This document shows positions 32,961 to 42,982 of a stretch of DNA of 64,000 bases, in pieces. The stretch is from a bacterium (GTDB lineage Bacteria; Pseudomonadota; Alphaproteobacteria; Caulobacterales; Caulobacteraceae). The notes under the pieces are model-generated. The model was not told the origin of the DNA. It made no database searches and saw only the letters and a program-made list of their open reading frames with translations. How positions within the stretch are numbered: position 1 is the stretch's first letter; each line of letters opens with the position of its first letter. The position numbers and the translations under genes are program-made. The DNA lies in assembly GCA_030824495.1 (NCBI GenBank), contig JAVBXP010000021.1, positions 1 to 64,000 on the forward strand, given 5' to 3'.

Positions 32961-34733
32961 CTAGAAGACGCGAACCCCAACAGCCTCGGCGTCAGGGCGG
33001 CGCGTATCGGCCGCGCCATAGAAGACGCCGTCAGGCCCGATCATGATCGATTGGGTGCTGCCGATGATCTGCGAGCGCTGGACGACGTGGCCCTTGGCCC
33101 GCAGCCCGGCCACCAGATCCTCCGGGATCGATTCCTCAAGCTGGATCGGCGCGTCAGGCCCGCCCTGTGAGATGCGCGGGCGCTGCACGGCTTCGGAGAT
33201 GTTCAGACCGTGGTCGATCACATTGACCAGCACCTGGACCATGGTCGAGATGATGGTGCCGCCGCCGGGCGTGCCGGTGGCCAGCCACGGCTTGTCGTCC
33301 TTGAACACCAGGATCGGCGAGATCGTGGATTGGGCGCGCTTGCCGGGCTCAGGCTTGTTCGCAGGGCTTTGGCTGTAACCGGCCCAATCGAAGTTGGCCA
33401 AGGAGTTGTTCAGCAGGAAGCCGGTCCCCGGCGCCACCACATGGGCCCCGTACGACGAGCTGAGCGTATAGGTGTTGGTGACCACGTTGCCGAACTTGTC
33501 GGCCACAGAATAGTGAGTGGTGTCCGGGCTCTCATAGGGACGCGGATCGAGCGGCGGCAGGCTGGCGGCGTCCAACGACTTGTCCATCGAGATCAGCTTG
33601 GCGCGTTCCTTGGCGAAAGCCTTGCTGGCTAGGCCGATCGCCGGCGTCTTCCACTGCGGGCCGCCGCCGGAATAGCGGCGATCGACCGCCCCGATCTTCA
33701 GCGCCTCGGAGATGACGTGCATGCTCTGCACATTGCCCCAGCCATAGGATTGCATCGGGAACTGCTCGAGGATGTTCATCACCTCGGCGACGCTGGAGGC
33801 CGCCGAGGTCGGCGACATGTAGGCGATCTTCAGGCCGCGATAGTCAGACCAGATTGGCTCCATGACATTGGCCCGATAGCCGGCCAGGTCTTCGAGCGTC
33901 ATCACGCCGCCTCCCGCCTGGACGCCGGCCACCAGCCGCTCGGCCACCAGCCCGCGATAGAAGCCGTCCGCGCCGCGCGCCTGGATCTGCTTCAGGGTCC
34001 AGACAAGATCCTTGTTCCGGAAGGTCTCGCCCGGCCCGTAGGTCGAGCCGTCAGGCTTGTAGAACACCTTCAGCGCGCCAGGGTCCTTGCCCAGCGCCTG
34101 GCGACGCTCGGCCAGGGTTACAGCCTCGTCGTCGGTCATGACCATGCCCTTGGAGGCCAGGTCGATGGTCGGCTGAATCAGTTGCTTCCACGGCAGCTTG
34201 CCAAAGCGCTTGTGAGCCTCATAGAGCCCGGCCACCGTGCCAGGGATGGTGACGCCCTTGAAGGACATCACCTTGGCTTCCGACAGCTTGCCGTCTTCAC
34301 CCAGCAGCAGATCCGGGGTCACCGCGTTCGGCGCCTGGCCGTAGTACTCGATGGCGACCGTCTTCTTGGTGGCCGCGTCATAGACCAGCATGTAGCCGCC
34401 GCCGCCGACATTGCCGGCGCGCGGCAAGGTCATGGTCTCGGCGATGCCGACCGCCACGGCGGCGTCCACCGCATTGCCGCCCTTGCGCAGGATCTCGGCG
34501 CCGATGCGCGCGGCGATCTTGCTCTGGGCCACGACCATGCCGTCGCGGCCGATCGCCGGGTGATGGATGGAGTTGTAGCCGACCAGATCGCCGCCGGTGG
34601 CGACGCCGCGTGCGGGGGCGACCGCCTCCTGCGCAAAGGCGCCGGACGCCAGCGGCGCTTGCAGTCCGACCACCAGGGCCGAGACGAGGGCCAGACGGCC
34701 GATGGAATGGGATGTGCGGCGTACGGGGTTCAT
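32961..34733 (-). CDS. ggt: Gamma-glutamyltransferase
   Basis: A 590-residue periplasmic N-terminal nucleophile hydrolase that removes or transfers the gamma-glutamyl group of glutathione and related peptides. A signal peptide ends GAFAQ. The autocatalytic nucleophile is Thr405 in SPDTTHYSVADKFGNVV, which also marks the cleavage site between large and small subunits. The small subunit shows NTYTLSSSYGAHVVAPGTGFLLNN and TPGGGTIISTMVQVLVNVID. It lies downstream of a TonB-dependent receptor on the same strand with a 130-base gap. Confidence 0.96.
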   Translation of the reverse strand: MNPVRRTSHSIGRLALVSALVVGLQAPLASGAFAQEAVAPARGVATGGDLVGYNSIHHPAIGRDGMVVAQSKIAARIGAEILRKGGNAVDAAVAVGIAETMTLPRAGNVGGGGYMLVYDAATKKTVAIEYYGQAPNAVTPDLLLGEDGKLSEAKVMSFKGVTIPGTVAGLYEAHKRFGKLPWKQLIQPTIDLASKGMVMTDDEAVTLAERRQALGKDPGALKVFYKPDGSTYGPGETFRNKDLVWTLKQIQARGADGFYRGLVAERLVAGVQAGGGVMTLEDLAGYRANVMEPIWSDYRGLKIAYMSPTSAASSVAEVMNILEQFPMQSYGWGNVQSMHVISEALKIGAVDRRYSGGGPQWKTPAIGLASKAFAKERAKLISMDKSLDAASLPPLDPRPYESPDTTHYSVADKFGNVVTNTYTLSSSYGAHVVAPGTGFLLNNSLANFDWAGYSQSPANKPEPGKRAQSTISPILVFKDDKPWLATGTPGGGTIISTMVQVLVNVIDHGLNISEAVQRPRISQGGPDAPIQLEESIPEDLVAGLRAKGHVVQRSQIIGSTQSIMIGPDGVFYGAADTRRPDAEAVGVRVF

Positions 34734-34827
34734 GCCGTGTCCTCCTGGCGATCAAGTCGAACGGCGAGGATGGGGGCAGAGGCGGCCTGGGAGCGACGCG
34801 CCGACGTCGACGCTCCCACCGTGAACC

Positions 34828-34850
34828 GGCCGGCCCCGCTGGGACCGGCC
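34828..34850 (-). terminator. Hairpin between TonB receptor and ggt
   Basis: Six paired bases (GGCCGG/CCGGCC), one mismatch and three more pairs around a 3-base loop, shortly after the receptor stop. No T-run follows, so it is a weak candidate. Confidence 0.3.
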
Positions 34851-34863
34851 GGGATGCAGGTCC

Positions 34864-37800
34864 TTAGAAGGACTTGCGGACGCTGACGTACCAGTAGCGG
34901 CTGTAGGGCTGGTAGAGCTCGCCCAGATAGCCGTCCGAGGACAACGGCGGCTTCTCGTCGGTCAGGTTGCGGACCCCGACGCGCAGGCGGGTGTTGGCCG
35001 CCAGGCCTTCGGTGAACTCGTACTGGCCGTACATGTTCGCGGTCAGTTGCGAGTCGATGATCCAGGCGTCGCCTTCGGCGTCGAGCAGCTGGGTGTCTTC
35101 GACGTCACCGATGTACTGGGTGAAGGCGCCGACGGTCCATTGCTCGTAGTTCCAGGTCGCCGAGGCGGACCACTTCCATTCCGGACGGCCGTTCTGACGG
35201 ATCAGGTCGCCGCCGCCGCCGATGAAGATCGACGGGTCAAGCTGGCCGGCCGCTTGGGCAGTGACCAGTTCGGCCACGCCCGGCGAAGGCGAGCGGTAGA
35301 ACTTCATCAGGTGGGCGGCGTTGAAATTGACGCTGAAGTCGCCGTACTGCGTGCCGCGAAGGCTCCACATCACGCCGATGTCCAGGCCCCGCGCCTCTTG
35401 CGGCAACAGGTTCTGGTACTGGTCGGCGATGTAGAGGATCTGGCCAACCGGGGCCAGGCCCGTGCCTTGGAAGGCGGCGATGTCGTCAGCGGTCGGCGCG
35501 GCGCGAACCACGTCGGCGTAGGACGAACCGTTCAGGCGGGCCAGATAGTCGGCGGTGATGGCGTTGCCGCCGCCGAACAGGCCGACAATGCCTTCTTGCT
35601 TCACGCGCCAGTAGTCGACGGTGAAGGTGAAGCGACCGAATTCTTCCGGCACGAAGTGCGGTTGATAGACAACGCCCAGGCCCCAGGTTTCCGACTCTTC
35701 CGGCTTCAGCTCGGAGTTGCCCGAACGGCGCTCGAGGGTCGAGGGCTGGGCGCAGGCCTGCAGGCTGGCGATACGGCCAGCGCGGCGGTCAGCCTCGCAG
35801 CGGTACCAGTCGCGGCGGTTGTTGGACCGCGTGACCAGGGTGGCGTTCACCTGCTCCAGGTTCGGAGCCTTGAAGCCCTGGGCCCAGGAACCGCGGAAGC
35901 GCAGGCCATCATAGATGTCCCAGGCCACGGCGACCTTCGGCTTGGCGACGTCGCCGACGTCGCTGAAGTTCTCATAGCGACCAGCGAGCTGGGCTTCGAG
36001 GTTGTAGATGAACGGGATTTCCATATCCGGCGAGATGACCGGAATGGCGAGCTCGGCGTAGAGCGAGGTGACGTTGCGCGCGCCCTTGGTGTCCGGCGAA
36101 GCGCTGGAACCGATCAGGTCGTTCTCATAGGTGACGCCGGTGACCGAGTTGGTGAACTTGATCGTGCCGTCGAGGCGGGCGTCGCGGTCGTCCTTCTGGG
36201 TTTCGCGGCGGTACTCGACGCCGGCGGCGAAGCCGATGTCACCGGCCGGAACCGAGAACAGATCAACCTTGGAGACCTTGAAGTCGGCCAGGGCCAGCGA
36301 GCTGGTGCTCTTGCGCACGGTCTTGACGCGGATGGCGTCGATCGCCGCCTGCGAGCTCGGGGTTCCGTCGCCAATGCTCGGATTGCCGAGCGTGCCGCCG
36401 TTGAAGGGATTGTAGGCGTCAGGCGTCGACAGGGCGAGTTGGCGCTGGAGCAGGGTAGCGCTGATGCCGTCCGAGGTGTCCTCGACCTCGGCCTGCGAAT
36501 AGAGCAGCGCGCTTTCCCACTTGAAACCGAACTTCTCGCCCTTCAGGCCGCCGAGGAAGCGCCATTGGGTGTTCTCGACGTCAACGTGGTTTGGACCCAC
36601 ATCGACGAAGTTGTAGGCGCTCATGATCACCGGGGCGCCGGCGGCCGAGATGCTGAGGCCGGGCAGGCGGTTCGGGTTGGCTTGGCCGTTCAGAACCGCC
36701 GCGCCGAAGGGATTGTAATAGTTCGTCGTCGCGATCGCGATCGGCAGGCCGCTGAGGTTGGTCGTCGAGGTCTGCACCGCGTGGGTGGTAGCCGAGTAGT
36801 AGCCGATCTCGCCGAACGCCCGCAGGTCCTCGGTCAGGTCGTACTTGCCGGTCAGGAACAGGTTGACCCGTTCCAGCTCAGGCATGACCGACGGGTTGAA
36901 GGTGCCCGCCGTGTCGAAACGCAGGTTGCGGTCGGCGCCCGTCGCGCCGGTCGCCGCCGCGCCGGTCGCAAGGCAGATGCCGTTCGGCAGGATGCTGGCG
37001 CACGCGCCGTTGGTGGTCGGTTGGATGTGGAAGGCGCCGGCCGCAGTGGTCAGCGCCACGCCGTTCTGACGGATGATCCCGAACGACGACGGCGTGTTCA
37101 GGCTGCCCCACGGCGTCGAGGTCACGCGGTCGTCCAGCGTCACGTTGCTGGCGTAGTCGGTGCCGGCGAACAGCGAGGTCCGGTCGACCGACGAGGTGAA
37201 GTCCTGATCCCAGGCCTTCAGCGCCGAACGGTTGGTGTAGTTGGCGAACAGGGTGACGTTGCCGCGACCCTCGTTGAAGTTCCGACCAGCTTGCAGCGAG
37301 AACTCGCCTTCACGCAGGTTGGTGCCTTCGGCCGAGCCGTACTGGGCTTCGACGGTCAGGCCGTCATAGTCGTCCATCAGCACGGTGTTGATCACGCCGG
37401 CCACGGCGTCCGAGCCGTACAGCGCCGCGGCGCCGTCGCGCAGGACTTCCAGGCGCTTGATGCCGCTGACCGGAATGGCGTTGGTGTTGTAGGTCAGAAC
37501 CGGAACCAGGTTCTCGTCGGCGCGGCTGGTCGGGTGGGCCACGACGCGGCGGCCGTTCAGCAGGACCAGTGTGTTGCCGACGCCGAGGTTGCGCAGGTTC
37601 ACCGAACCGACGTCGCCACGGGCGCTGTTGCTGGAGTTCGGCAGGTAGCTCGAATTGAAGCTCACATCGCCCATCTGCGGGATGGAGCGGAACAGGTCGT
37701 CGCCCGAGGTGGCGGCGACGTTGTCGAGCTGGGCTTGGTCAACCACGGTGACGGGGAGAGCCGCCGTGACCTTCGAGCCTTCGATCTGCGAACCAACAAC

Positions 37801-37917
37801 GACGATCTCTTCGACCATGTCGTCGGTGGCCTGGGCCGACGCGGCGCCAGCCCAGGAAGCGGCGCAAAGCGCCGAGGTCGCCAGCATGGCGTGACGCCAA
37901 GACATACGAGAACGCAT
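34864..37917 (-). CDS. TonB-dependent receptor
   Basis: A 1017-residue outer-membrane receptor. Signal peptide ending GAASAQ, a TonB-box region DDMVEEIVVVGSQIEGSKV, a plug domain (DLFRSIPQMGDVSFNSS, VNLRNLGVGNTLVLLNGRRVV, VLRDGAAALYGSDAVAGVINTVL) and a 22-strand barrel ending in ...YWYVSVRKSF with the terminal Phe needed for barrel assembly. The ATG at 37917 is chosen over TTG at 37920. Plug motifs are those of peptide- and siderophore-type Oar-like receptors common in Caulobacter. It sits between M14 and ggt, suggesting a peptide substrate (inference). Confidence 0.95.
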   Translation of the reverse strand: MRSRMSWRHAMLATSALCAASWAGAASAQATDDMVEEIVVVGSQIEGSKVTAALPVTVVDQAQLDNVAATSGDDLFRSIPQMGDVSFNSSYLPNSSNSARGDVGSVNLRNLGVGNTLVLLNGRRVVAHPTSRADENLVPVLTYNTNAIPVSGIKRLEVLRDGAAALYGSDAVAGVINTVLMDDYDGLTVEAQYGSAEGTNLREGEFSLQAGRNFNEGRGNVTLFANYTNRSALKAWDQDFTSSVDRTSLFAGTDYASNVTLDDRVTSTPWGSLNTPSSFGIIRQNGVALTTAAGAFHIQPTTNGACASILPNGICLATGAAATGATGADRNLRFDTAGTFNPSVMPELERVNLFLTGKYDLTEDLRAFGEIGYYSATTHAVQTSTTNLSGLPIAIATTNYYNPFGAAVLNGQANPNRLPGLSISAAGAPVIMSAYNFVDVGPNHVDVENTQWRFLGGLKGEKFGFKWESALLYSQAEVEDTSDGISATLLQRQLALSTPDAYNPFNGGTLGNPSIGDGTPSSQAAIDAIRVKTVRKSTSSLALADFKVSKVDLFSVPAGDIGFAAGVEYRRETQKDDRDARLDGTIKFTNSVTGVTYENDLIGSSASPDTKGARNVTSLYAELAIPVISPDMEIPFIYNLEAQLAGRYENFSDVGDVAKPKVAVAWDIYDGLRFRGSWAQGFKAPNLEQVNATLVTRSNNRRDWYRCEADRRAGRIASLQACAQPSTLERRSGNSELKPEESETWGLGVVYQPHFVPEEFGRFTFTVDYWRVKQEGIVGLFGGGNAITADYLARLNGSSYADVVRAAPTADDIAAFQGTGLAPVGQILYIADQYQNLLPQEARGLDIGVMWSLRGTQYGDFSVNFNAAHLMKFYRSPSPGVAELVTAQAAGQLDPSIFIGGGGDLIRQNGRPEWKWSASATWNYEQWTVGAFTQYIGDVEDTQLLDAEGDAWIIDSQLTANMYGQYEFTEGLAANTRLRVGVRNLTDEKPPLSSDGYLGELYQPYSRYWYVSVRKSF

Positions 37918-38061
37918 CAAGTCTTATCCCCTCAACTCATAAGTGCAAGCATCGGGGCGCACAGCTACACTTGCGCGGCCCCAAAGTTGACGCGACAAAC
38001 ACATGATCCTTGCCGTCGCGTCACTCATTCCCTTGTCATCTAATGGGATATAACGGCGTTT

Positions 38062-38077
38062 GTGACATTACAGTCAC
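38062..38077. promoter_or_regulatory. Inverted repeat at the M14 stop, upstream of the TonB receptor
   Basis: GTGAC and GTCAC flank six bases. It spans the M14 stop and lies about 145 bases before the receptor start. The spacing is not that of a CRP site. Confidence 0.3.
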
Positions 38078-40815
38078 TGTGTTGCCGCTATTGCCGGCCC
38101 GTACTGAAGACCGTTGAACAAGAACTTGAACGCAGCGTGTGATTGAGCCCGCTGTGCAACTTCTGGTCCCATCAGGAACAGTTTGCCCTTGCCAACATTC
38201 AGGTCGAGCACGGCGCCCGCCCCGACCAACCTGTCCTGCCCCACAGCCCAACCGCTCCGCAGAACGTCGCCTTGCGGATACCAGGCGGCGCGAGCGCCGG
38301 CCCCAGCCGCGAAGGCCGGACTGCGATCGAAGAACACATCCATGGTCGAGGGCGCGCCAAAGGCGAGCGGCTGGGTGTTGTCCACCGAGACCTGCAGCAA
38401 CGAACCGGGAATGTAGAAGTCGTTGCGCGCCAGCGGCTTGCCCGCCGCATCAACCAGCGCGTCTCCGACCGGCGCCCCGACCAGTTGAGCCAGGCGGGTG
38501 GACGGGCCGATGGCTACGACCGAGCCGCCGCCCTGCAGGAAGGCCGCGATCTGCGGCGCGCTCTTTTCCGGGGTGATCTCGCCCAGCCAACCGCGGAACT
38601 CGGCCGGAATATCCTCGGCCTTAGGCTGGCGGCCGCCGTAGCCCTCTCCGGCCAGCGACGGCAGCACCCCGTTGGTGAAGACCAGGACGTCGAAGTCTTT
38701 AGCGAGATCGCCAGCGTCCAGTCGCTGCGGGTACACGACTTGATAGTCGAACTCGAACTGCTCCATCAGCCATCGGGTCCAGCCCGACGTCATGACCCCG
38801 CCGTACTTGTCGACGAGGCCGACGCGGACAGGCTTCAGCTTTAGAGTTTCGCCGACCGGAGCCTTGGCGACCGCATAGGCGTCGACGCCCAGCTCGGCCG
38901 TGGCCTTCTCCAGAATCGCGCGGTTGGCGGGCGTCGCCGGGATCCAGACGGCGCCGGGCGCGAACGCCTTGCCGCCGGCCTTGGTCGCTGTCTTCACCCA
39001 ATAGACGCCCTCCCCCGCCTTCAGCAGGCGATTGGAGAGGATGAAGCTGTCATTGACCTCGTGGCTGACGAGGTAGCCAGCCTTGCCCGAGCCGATGATC
39101 TTGCCAGGCGCGGGCGCCATCACATCGGCGACCGGCGTGAAGGGACCATCGAACCCGTCGAGGACGCGGTCGAACTTCACGCCCATCTGCATGGCCAGCG
39201 TGTAGCCGGTGGAGTCGTAGGGCGCGATCGGCGGTCCGCCCGGATAGGCGAAGTCGTGCGGGTGATCCTGCGGCTCGAACATATCCAGCACGTGCGGACG
39301 GTAGGCCTGGTCGGCGCGCACCACATAGGAGCCGGCCGGATAGGATTTTCCGGCGACCTTGAACGCCTTGTCGGCGCGCTCGACATCGACCCCGGTCTTG
39401 ATCAGCGCGTTCAGGAACTTGACCGCCGTCGGTAGGTCGGCCTGGTCGGCGGGGATGATGTAACCGCGCGCATCGCGCAGGGCGGGGTCGCGCAGGATCT
39501 GGTTGTAGAGCGTCGGATCGACGCTGGCGTTGCGGCCGCTGCCGACCTCGGGACGCCCCTTGGCCGCCGCCTCCAGCGCCTCGATACGCTTCGGTGTCAC
39601 GGTCCAGCTATCCTGACGCCCGCGCTCGATGGAGTTGTCGCCCATCCGCCAGATGTTCATCAGCAGCCGCTCGCGGTTGCGCGAGGCGTAGTCGAGCACG
39701 GCGCGATTGATCGACATCGAGTAGTCGATCGACTGGCGGAACTTCCATTCCTGTGGCGCGATCGGCGCCGGCAGGTCGTTGCGGGCGATCTGGTTCTTGG
39801 GGATCAGCGGGATCTGCATCGGCGTCGGATGGCCGATGATCTCCGTCAGCAGGCCGACGGTGTTGTGGAAATAGGTGATGGAGCGCTCCATCCCGTTGTT
39901 CCAGGTCGAGTAGGTCGCGCCACTGCGCATGGTCGAGCCAGGCTTGCCCTCGCTGATCAGCCGGCTGTGCATGGCCGAGCCGACCTCGCTCAAGGTCGAC
40001 ATCACCAGCGGGTCGTAGTTGTAGTTGAAGGGGTCGCGGAACGGCGGCATGAACACCACGGTCCCGGCCGGGCCGGTCTGGTGGTGATTGTAGACGATTT
40101 GCGGATACCACTCTCGGAAGAAGATCCGGTTGACGTTCGTGGTCTCCTTCATCGCCGACATGTAGTAGTCGCGATTGTTATCGTGGCCGATATACTTCTG
40201 ATACAGGCGCGGCAGGCTGTTGAACTCGCGCTTCGCCGGATCGGCGTTACGCATGTACCAGTTGGAGACCAGTTCCTGGCCGTCCGGGTTCACCTGGCCG
40301 AACAAGATGATGACGTCGTCCAGGATGCGGCGGGTCTCGGCGTCATCCTTGGTCAGCATGTCATGCAGGGCCGCGATCAAAGCCTGGGGCGGGACGACCT
40401 CGGTGGCGTGAAGCCCGCCGTCAATCCAGATCACCGCCTTGCCTTCAGCGGCCAGCGCCTTGGCTTCCTCTTCGCTGACACCCTCGGCCTTGGCCAGCCT
40501 GCGCGCGATCTCCCGATAGCGATCCAGTTTGGCCAGATTGGCCGGCGAGGAGACGATCGCCATGTATTCGCGGCGGCCCTCCTCGGTCGGACCGATGTCG
40601 ACCAGCTTCATGCGGTCGGACTGTCCGGCGAGGGTTTTGAAATAGGCTTCGAGCTGGGTGTAGTTGGCGAGGAAGTAGTCGTCACCGATATCGTGACCAA
40701 ACGCCTCTTTGGGAGAGGTGATCCCACTGGGCGCAGCCGCCCATACGGGCGCGCCGAGCGCCACAGTGATGGCCACCACGGCGGCGGCGTTTTTTAGATA
40801 TCTGGAAAAGTGCAT
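38074..40815 (-). CDS. Secreted M14-family zinc carboxypeptidase-like protein
   Basis: A 913-residue secreted protein, signal peptide ending APVWAA. The N-terminal 380 residues hold an M14 peptidase domain: zinc ligands His136 and Glu139 in GLHATEVVPP, a further His near 244-245 in IVYNHHQTG, and a glutamate in LLTEIIGHP near 328. The remaining 500 residues include LKAGEGVYWVKTATKAGG and a late flavodoxin- or glutamine-amidotransferase-like region (LVFTNGVLPSLAG, FLQGGGSVVAIGPS), as in the large bacterial M14 group. It probably removes C-terminal residues from peptides in the periplasm. Confidence 0.92.
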   Translation of the reverse strand: MHFSRYLKNAAAVVAITVALGAPVWAAAPSGITSPKEAFGHDIGDDYFLANYTQLEAYFKTLAGQSDRMKLVDIGPTEEGRREYMAIVSSPANLAKLDRYREIARRLAKAEGVSEEEAKALAAEGKAVIWIDGGLHATEVVPPQALIAALHDMLTKDDAETRRILDDVIILFGQVNPDGQELVSNWYMRNADPAKREFNSLPRLYQKYIGHDNNRDYYMSAMKETTNVNRIFFREWYPQIVYNHHQTGPAGTVVFMPPFRDPFNYNYDPLVMSTLSEVGSAMHSRLISEGKPGSTMRSGATYSTWNNGMERSITYFHNTVGLLTEIIGHPTPMQIPLIPKNQIARNDLPAPIAPQEWKFRQSIDYSMSINRAVLDYASRNRERLLMNIWRMGDNSIERGRQDSWTVTPKRIEALEAAAKGRPEVGSGRNASVDPTLYNQILRDPALRDARGYIIPADQADLPTAVKFLNALIKTGVDVERADKAFKVAGKSYPAGSYVVRADQAYRPHVLDMFEPQDHPHDFAYPGGPPIAPYDSTGYTLAMQMGVKFDRVLDGFDGPFTPVADVMAPAPGKIIGSGKAGYLVSHEVNDSFILSNRLLKAGEGVYWVKTATKAGGKAFAPGAVWIPATPANRAILEKATAELGVDAYAVAKAPVGETLKLKPVRVGLVDKYGGVMTSGWTRWLMEQFEFDYQVVYPQRLDAGDLAKDFDVLVFTNGVLPSLAGEGYGGRQPKAEDIPAEFRGWLGEITPEKSAPQIAAFLQGGGSVVAIGPSTRLAQLVGAPVGDALVDAAGKPLARNDFYIPGSLLQVSVDNTQPLAFGAPSTMDVFFDRSPAFAAGAGARAAWYPQGDVLRSGWAVGQDRLVGAGAVLDLNVGKGKLFLMGPEVAQRAQSHAAFKFLFNGLQYGPAIAATQ

Positions 40816-40906
40816 GGGGCCCCCTCGCGGCTCACGACCGCTGGCTTATGTACGCAAGACGCAGGGCGCAAAGAAACCCACCCCTTCGCCGACACCCTGA
40901 CCAGAT

Positions 40907-40939
40907 GAAGCGGCCCAGCGGCGTCGCCGCGAAGCCGCT
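40907..40939 (-). terminator. Nested hairpin after the amidohydrolase gene
   Basis: An outer 7-bp stem (AAGCGGC/GCCGCTT) encloses a 6-bp stem (GCGGCG/CGCCGC), eleven bases past the stop. No clear T-run, so a modest candidate. Confidence 0.35.
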
Positions 40940-40949
40940 TTCCGGCCGA

Positions 40950-42737
40950 CTAGTAGAAGGTCACGTTGTCCACCTCGGCCCACAGCTTCTGGCCGCCCGG
41001 CCGGCTGCCGCTGATCGAGACTTCCAGCAGATCCGTCGCCGTCCAGGCGCCCTTGGCCCCGCCGCGTCCTTGGGCCGGCTTCAATGCGGTGAACGGAATC
41101 TCGACCGTCCGCCACTCCGGCCCGCCCACGACCTCGGAGCTCCAGCGGCCGCCGAGGGTATTGACGCCAAGCTCGTAAGCGCCGTCGCCCCGCAGTTCGA
41201 ACCGCACGCCCGTATAGGCGCGCGCGTCGACCGGCTGCACCGAGCCGCGCGTCAGCGGAATGATCACGCCCGCGCTCGGATCGTCCTTGATCGACATCTT
41301 GGCGTCGATGCTCAGCGCATGATTGGTCGCCGTGCGCGGGATGACCTGCGCCACCTGAACCGTACGATCGACACCGCCATCGGTGTCGTTGAGGCGCAAA
41401 GTGCCCAGGCTGGAGCGCTCCTTCGCGCCCTCGAAGTCGTCGATCAGGGCGGCGACCTTCACCGCAGGCATGGACGCCTGACTGTTGGCGGCGGGCAGCT
41501 TCACGCCCGGCCCATGCACCAGCTTCCCATCGACGAAGACCCGGTCGGTCTTGCGGACATCGGCGATGTTGATCCAGGGCGCGCCGGCGACCAGGACCAG
41601 ATCGGCGCGCTTGCCCTTCTCGATCGTGCCGCGGTCGTCCAGTTCGCCCAGCACCTTGGCGCTGTTGGCGGTGCCGACGATCAGCGCCTCGCTGGGCGTC
41701 AGGCCGGCCTGAACCAGCAGTTCCATCTCGCGCAGCGTCGAGACGCCGTGCGGCGTACCGGTCATGCCGGCGTCGGTGCCGAGCGCCACGACGACGCCGG
41801 CGTCATGCAGCGCCTTGGTGTTGTGCAGGGCGTAGCCGAACTTGATTTCGCTGCGCTTCCTGGCTTCCGGCGTGGTGGCCGCACCCTCGCCCTTGTTCGG
41901 ATCATAGACAGCCAGGGTCGGCGCATAGGCGGTGCCCGAGGCCTTGATCAGGTCGATGGTCTGCTGGTCGATCTCGCGATCCTGCAGGCTGTGGGCGATG
42001 ATATCGACCTTGGCGCGGGCGGCGATCTGGCCGCGCTCGACCGTCACCGTGTGGGTCAGCACCTTGATGTTGTTGCGGTGGGCTTCATCGACCAGGGCCG
42101 TGAGCGTGCCTTCGTCCATGCTGGTGTTGTCCGCCGATGCGCCATAGCGCCAGCCGTCGGTGAAGGCCTTGATGAAGTCCGGCTTGTAGGGAACCAGCGC
42201 CTTGACCTCGGTCCGCGCGGCCTGGGGGGTGTTCACCCACTTGGTGGTGGCGGTGTCAGCCCAGTCGGCGCCATGACCGCCCGGCGTGCTCATGCGGGCG
42301 ACGAAGTTCACGTGCGGCGAGGCCATGGTCCCGATCCACTGGCGACGCGGCGCGAACGACTCCGGCTGCTGGTGGAAGTCATTCACCGTGGTGACGCCCG
42401 CGGCGATGTAGGCGTTGGCGATCTGCGGCGAGATGCGCGGGTCGCCGGCCGGGGTCCAATGGGTGTGAACGTCGAAGAAGCCCGGCAGCAGCGCCTTGCC
42501 CTTGGCGTTGATCACCGTCGCGCCGCGCGGCGCCTTAACGCCAGGGCCGACCTCGGCGATCCGGCCGTCCTTGATCACGACATTCGCCAGGTGGGGGGCC
42601 GCGCCGGTGGCGTCGAACACGGTGGCGCCCATGATGGCGACCGGTTGTCCTTGCGCATGCGCCGCGCCAGCGATGGCCAGAAACCCGCCGGCCGCCAGAG
42701 CCCCAGCCACGCGCCAACCGTCTTTAGCTAGGTTCAA
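40950..42737 (-). CDS. Secreted amidohydrolase with C-terminal carbohydrate-binding-like domain
   Basis: About 595 residues with a signal peptide (RVAGALAAGGFLAIAGAAHAQ). The amidohydrolase domain has HTH metal ligands in GFFDVHTHW, KVLTHTVT and DIIAHS histidines, and Asp in ALGTDAGMTGTPHG. The composite beta-sandwich covers VAIMGATVFDATGA and KRADLVLVAGAPW. The last 170 residues (VKVAALIDDFEGAKERSSLG to AEVDNVTFY) look like a CIA30/CBM-type jelly-roll. It resembles imidazolonepropionase/prolidase-like dipeptidases. The start is uncertain: TTG at 42737 follows GGGGGC; GTG at 42752 and TTG at 42770 are alternatives. Confidence 0.87.
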   Translation of the reverse strand: MNLAKDGWRVAGALAAGGFLAIAGAAHAQGQPVAIMGATVFDATGAAPHLANVVIKDGRIAEVGPGVKAPRGATVINAKGKALLPGFFDVHTHWTPAGDPRISPQIANAYIAAGVTTVNDFHQQPESFAPRRQWIGTMASPHVNFVARMSTPGGHGADWADTATTKWVNTPQAARTEVKALVPYKPDFIKAFTDGWRYGASADNTSMDEGTLTALVDEAHRNNIKVLTHTVTVERGQIAARAKVDIIAHSLQDREIDQQTIDLIKASGTAYAPTLAVYDPNKGEGAATTPEARKRSEIKFGYALHNTKALHDAGVVVALGTDAGMTGTPHGVSTLREMELLVQAGLTPSEALIVGTANSAKVLGELDDRGTIEKGKRADLVLVAGAPWINIADVRKTDRVFVDGKLVHGPGVKLPAANSQASMPAVKVAALIDDFEGAKERSSLGTLRLNDTDGGVDRTVQVAQVIPRTATNHALSIDAKMSIKDDPSAGVIIPLTRGSVQPVDARAYTGVRFELRGDGAYELGVNTLGGRWSSEVVGGPEWRTVEIPFTALKPAQGRGGAKGAWTATDLLEVSISGSRPGGQKLWAEVDNVTFY

Positions 42738-42840
42738 GGGAGCCCCCGTCACATTGTCCAAATTGCGCAAAGGGCGGCCACGCCGCTCTCAGGCGCGTTG
42801 CATACTTTGGGGGCGGGCCGAAAAGCCAAACCTAACGGTG

Positions 42841-42866
42841 TTCAGGGGTAAGATTTTACCTCTGAA
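42841..42866. promoter_or_regulatory. 26-bp inverted repeat between amidohydrolase and sppA
   Basis: Two 11-bp arms (TTCAGGGGTAA and TTACCTCTGAA) with a single mismatch (a G-T pair) and a 4-base loop, in the 245-base divergent intergenic region. No T-run. It could be an operator for one or both genes. Confidence 0.55.
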
Positions 42867-42982
42867 GGGCCGCGCGGCGCGTTTCTGCGACCCTACGCGC
42901 GACAATTGCAGGGTCTTCATTTGAACGAAACGCGGGGCCATGTAGCTTGGGCGGCGAACCTCCCTCCTGGCGACCTTCCCTT

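Noticed and set aside
35047-38043. A 998-codon open frame on the plus strand opposite the first TonB receptor
   Set aside because: It is antisense to a receptor with complete plug and barrel motifs, has no family motifs, and long antisense frames are common in high-GC coding DNA.
38062-38077. CRP-like site before the TonB receptor
   Set aside because: The half-sites read TGTGA and TCAC but are separated by 8 rather than 6 bases; retained only as a low-confidence repeat.
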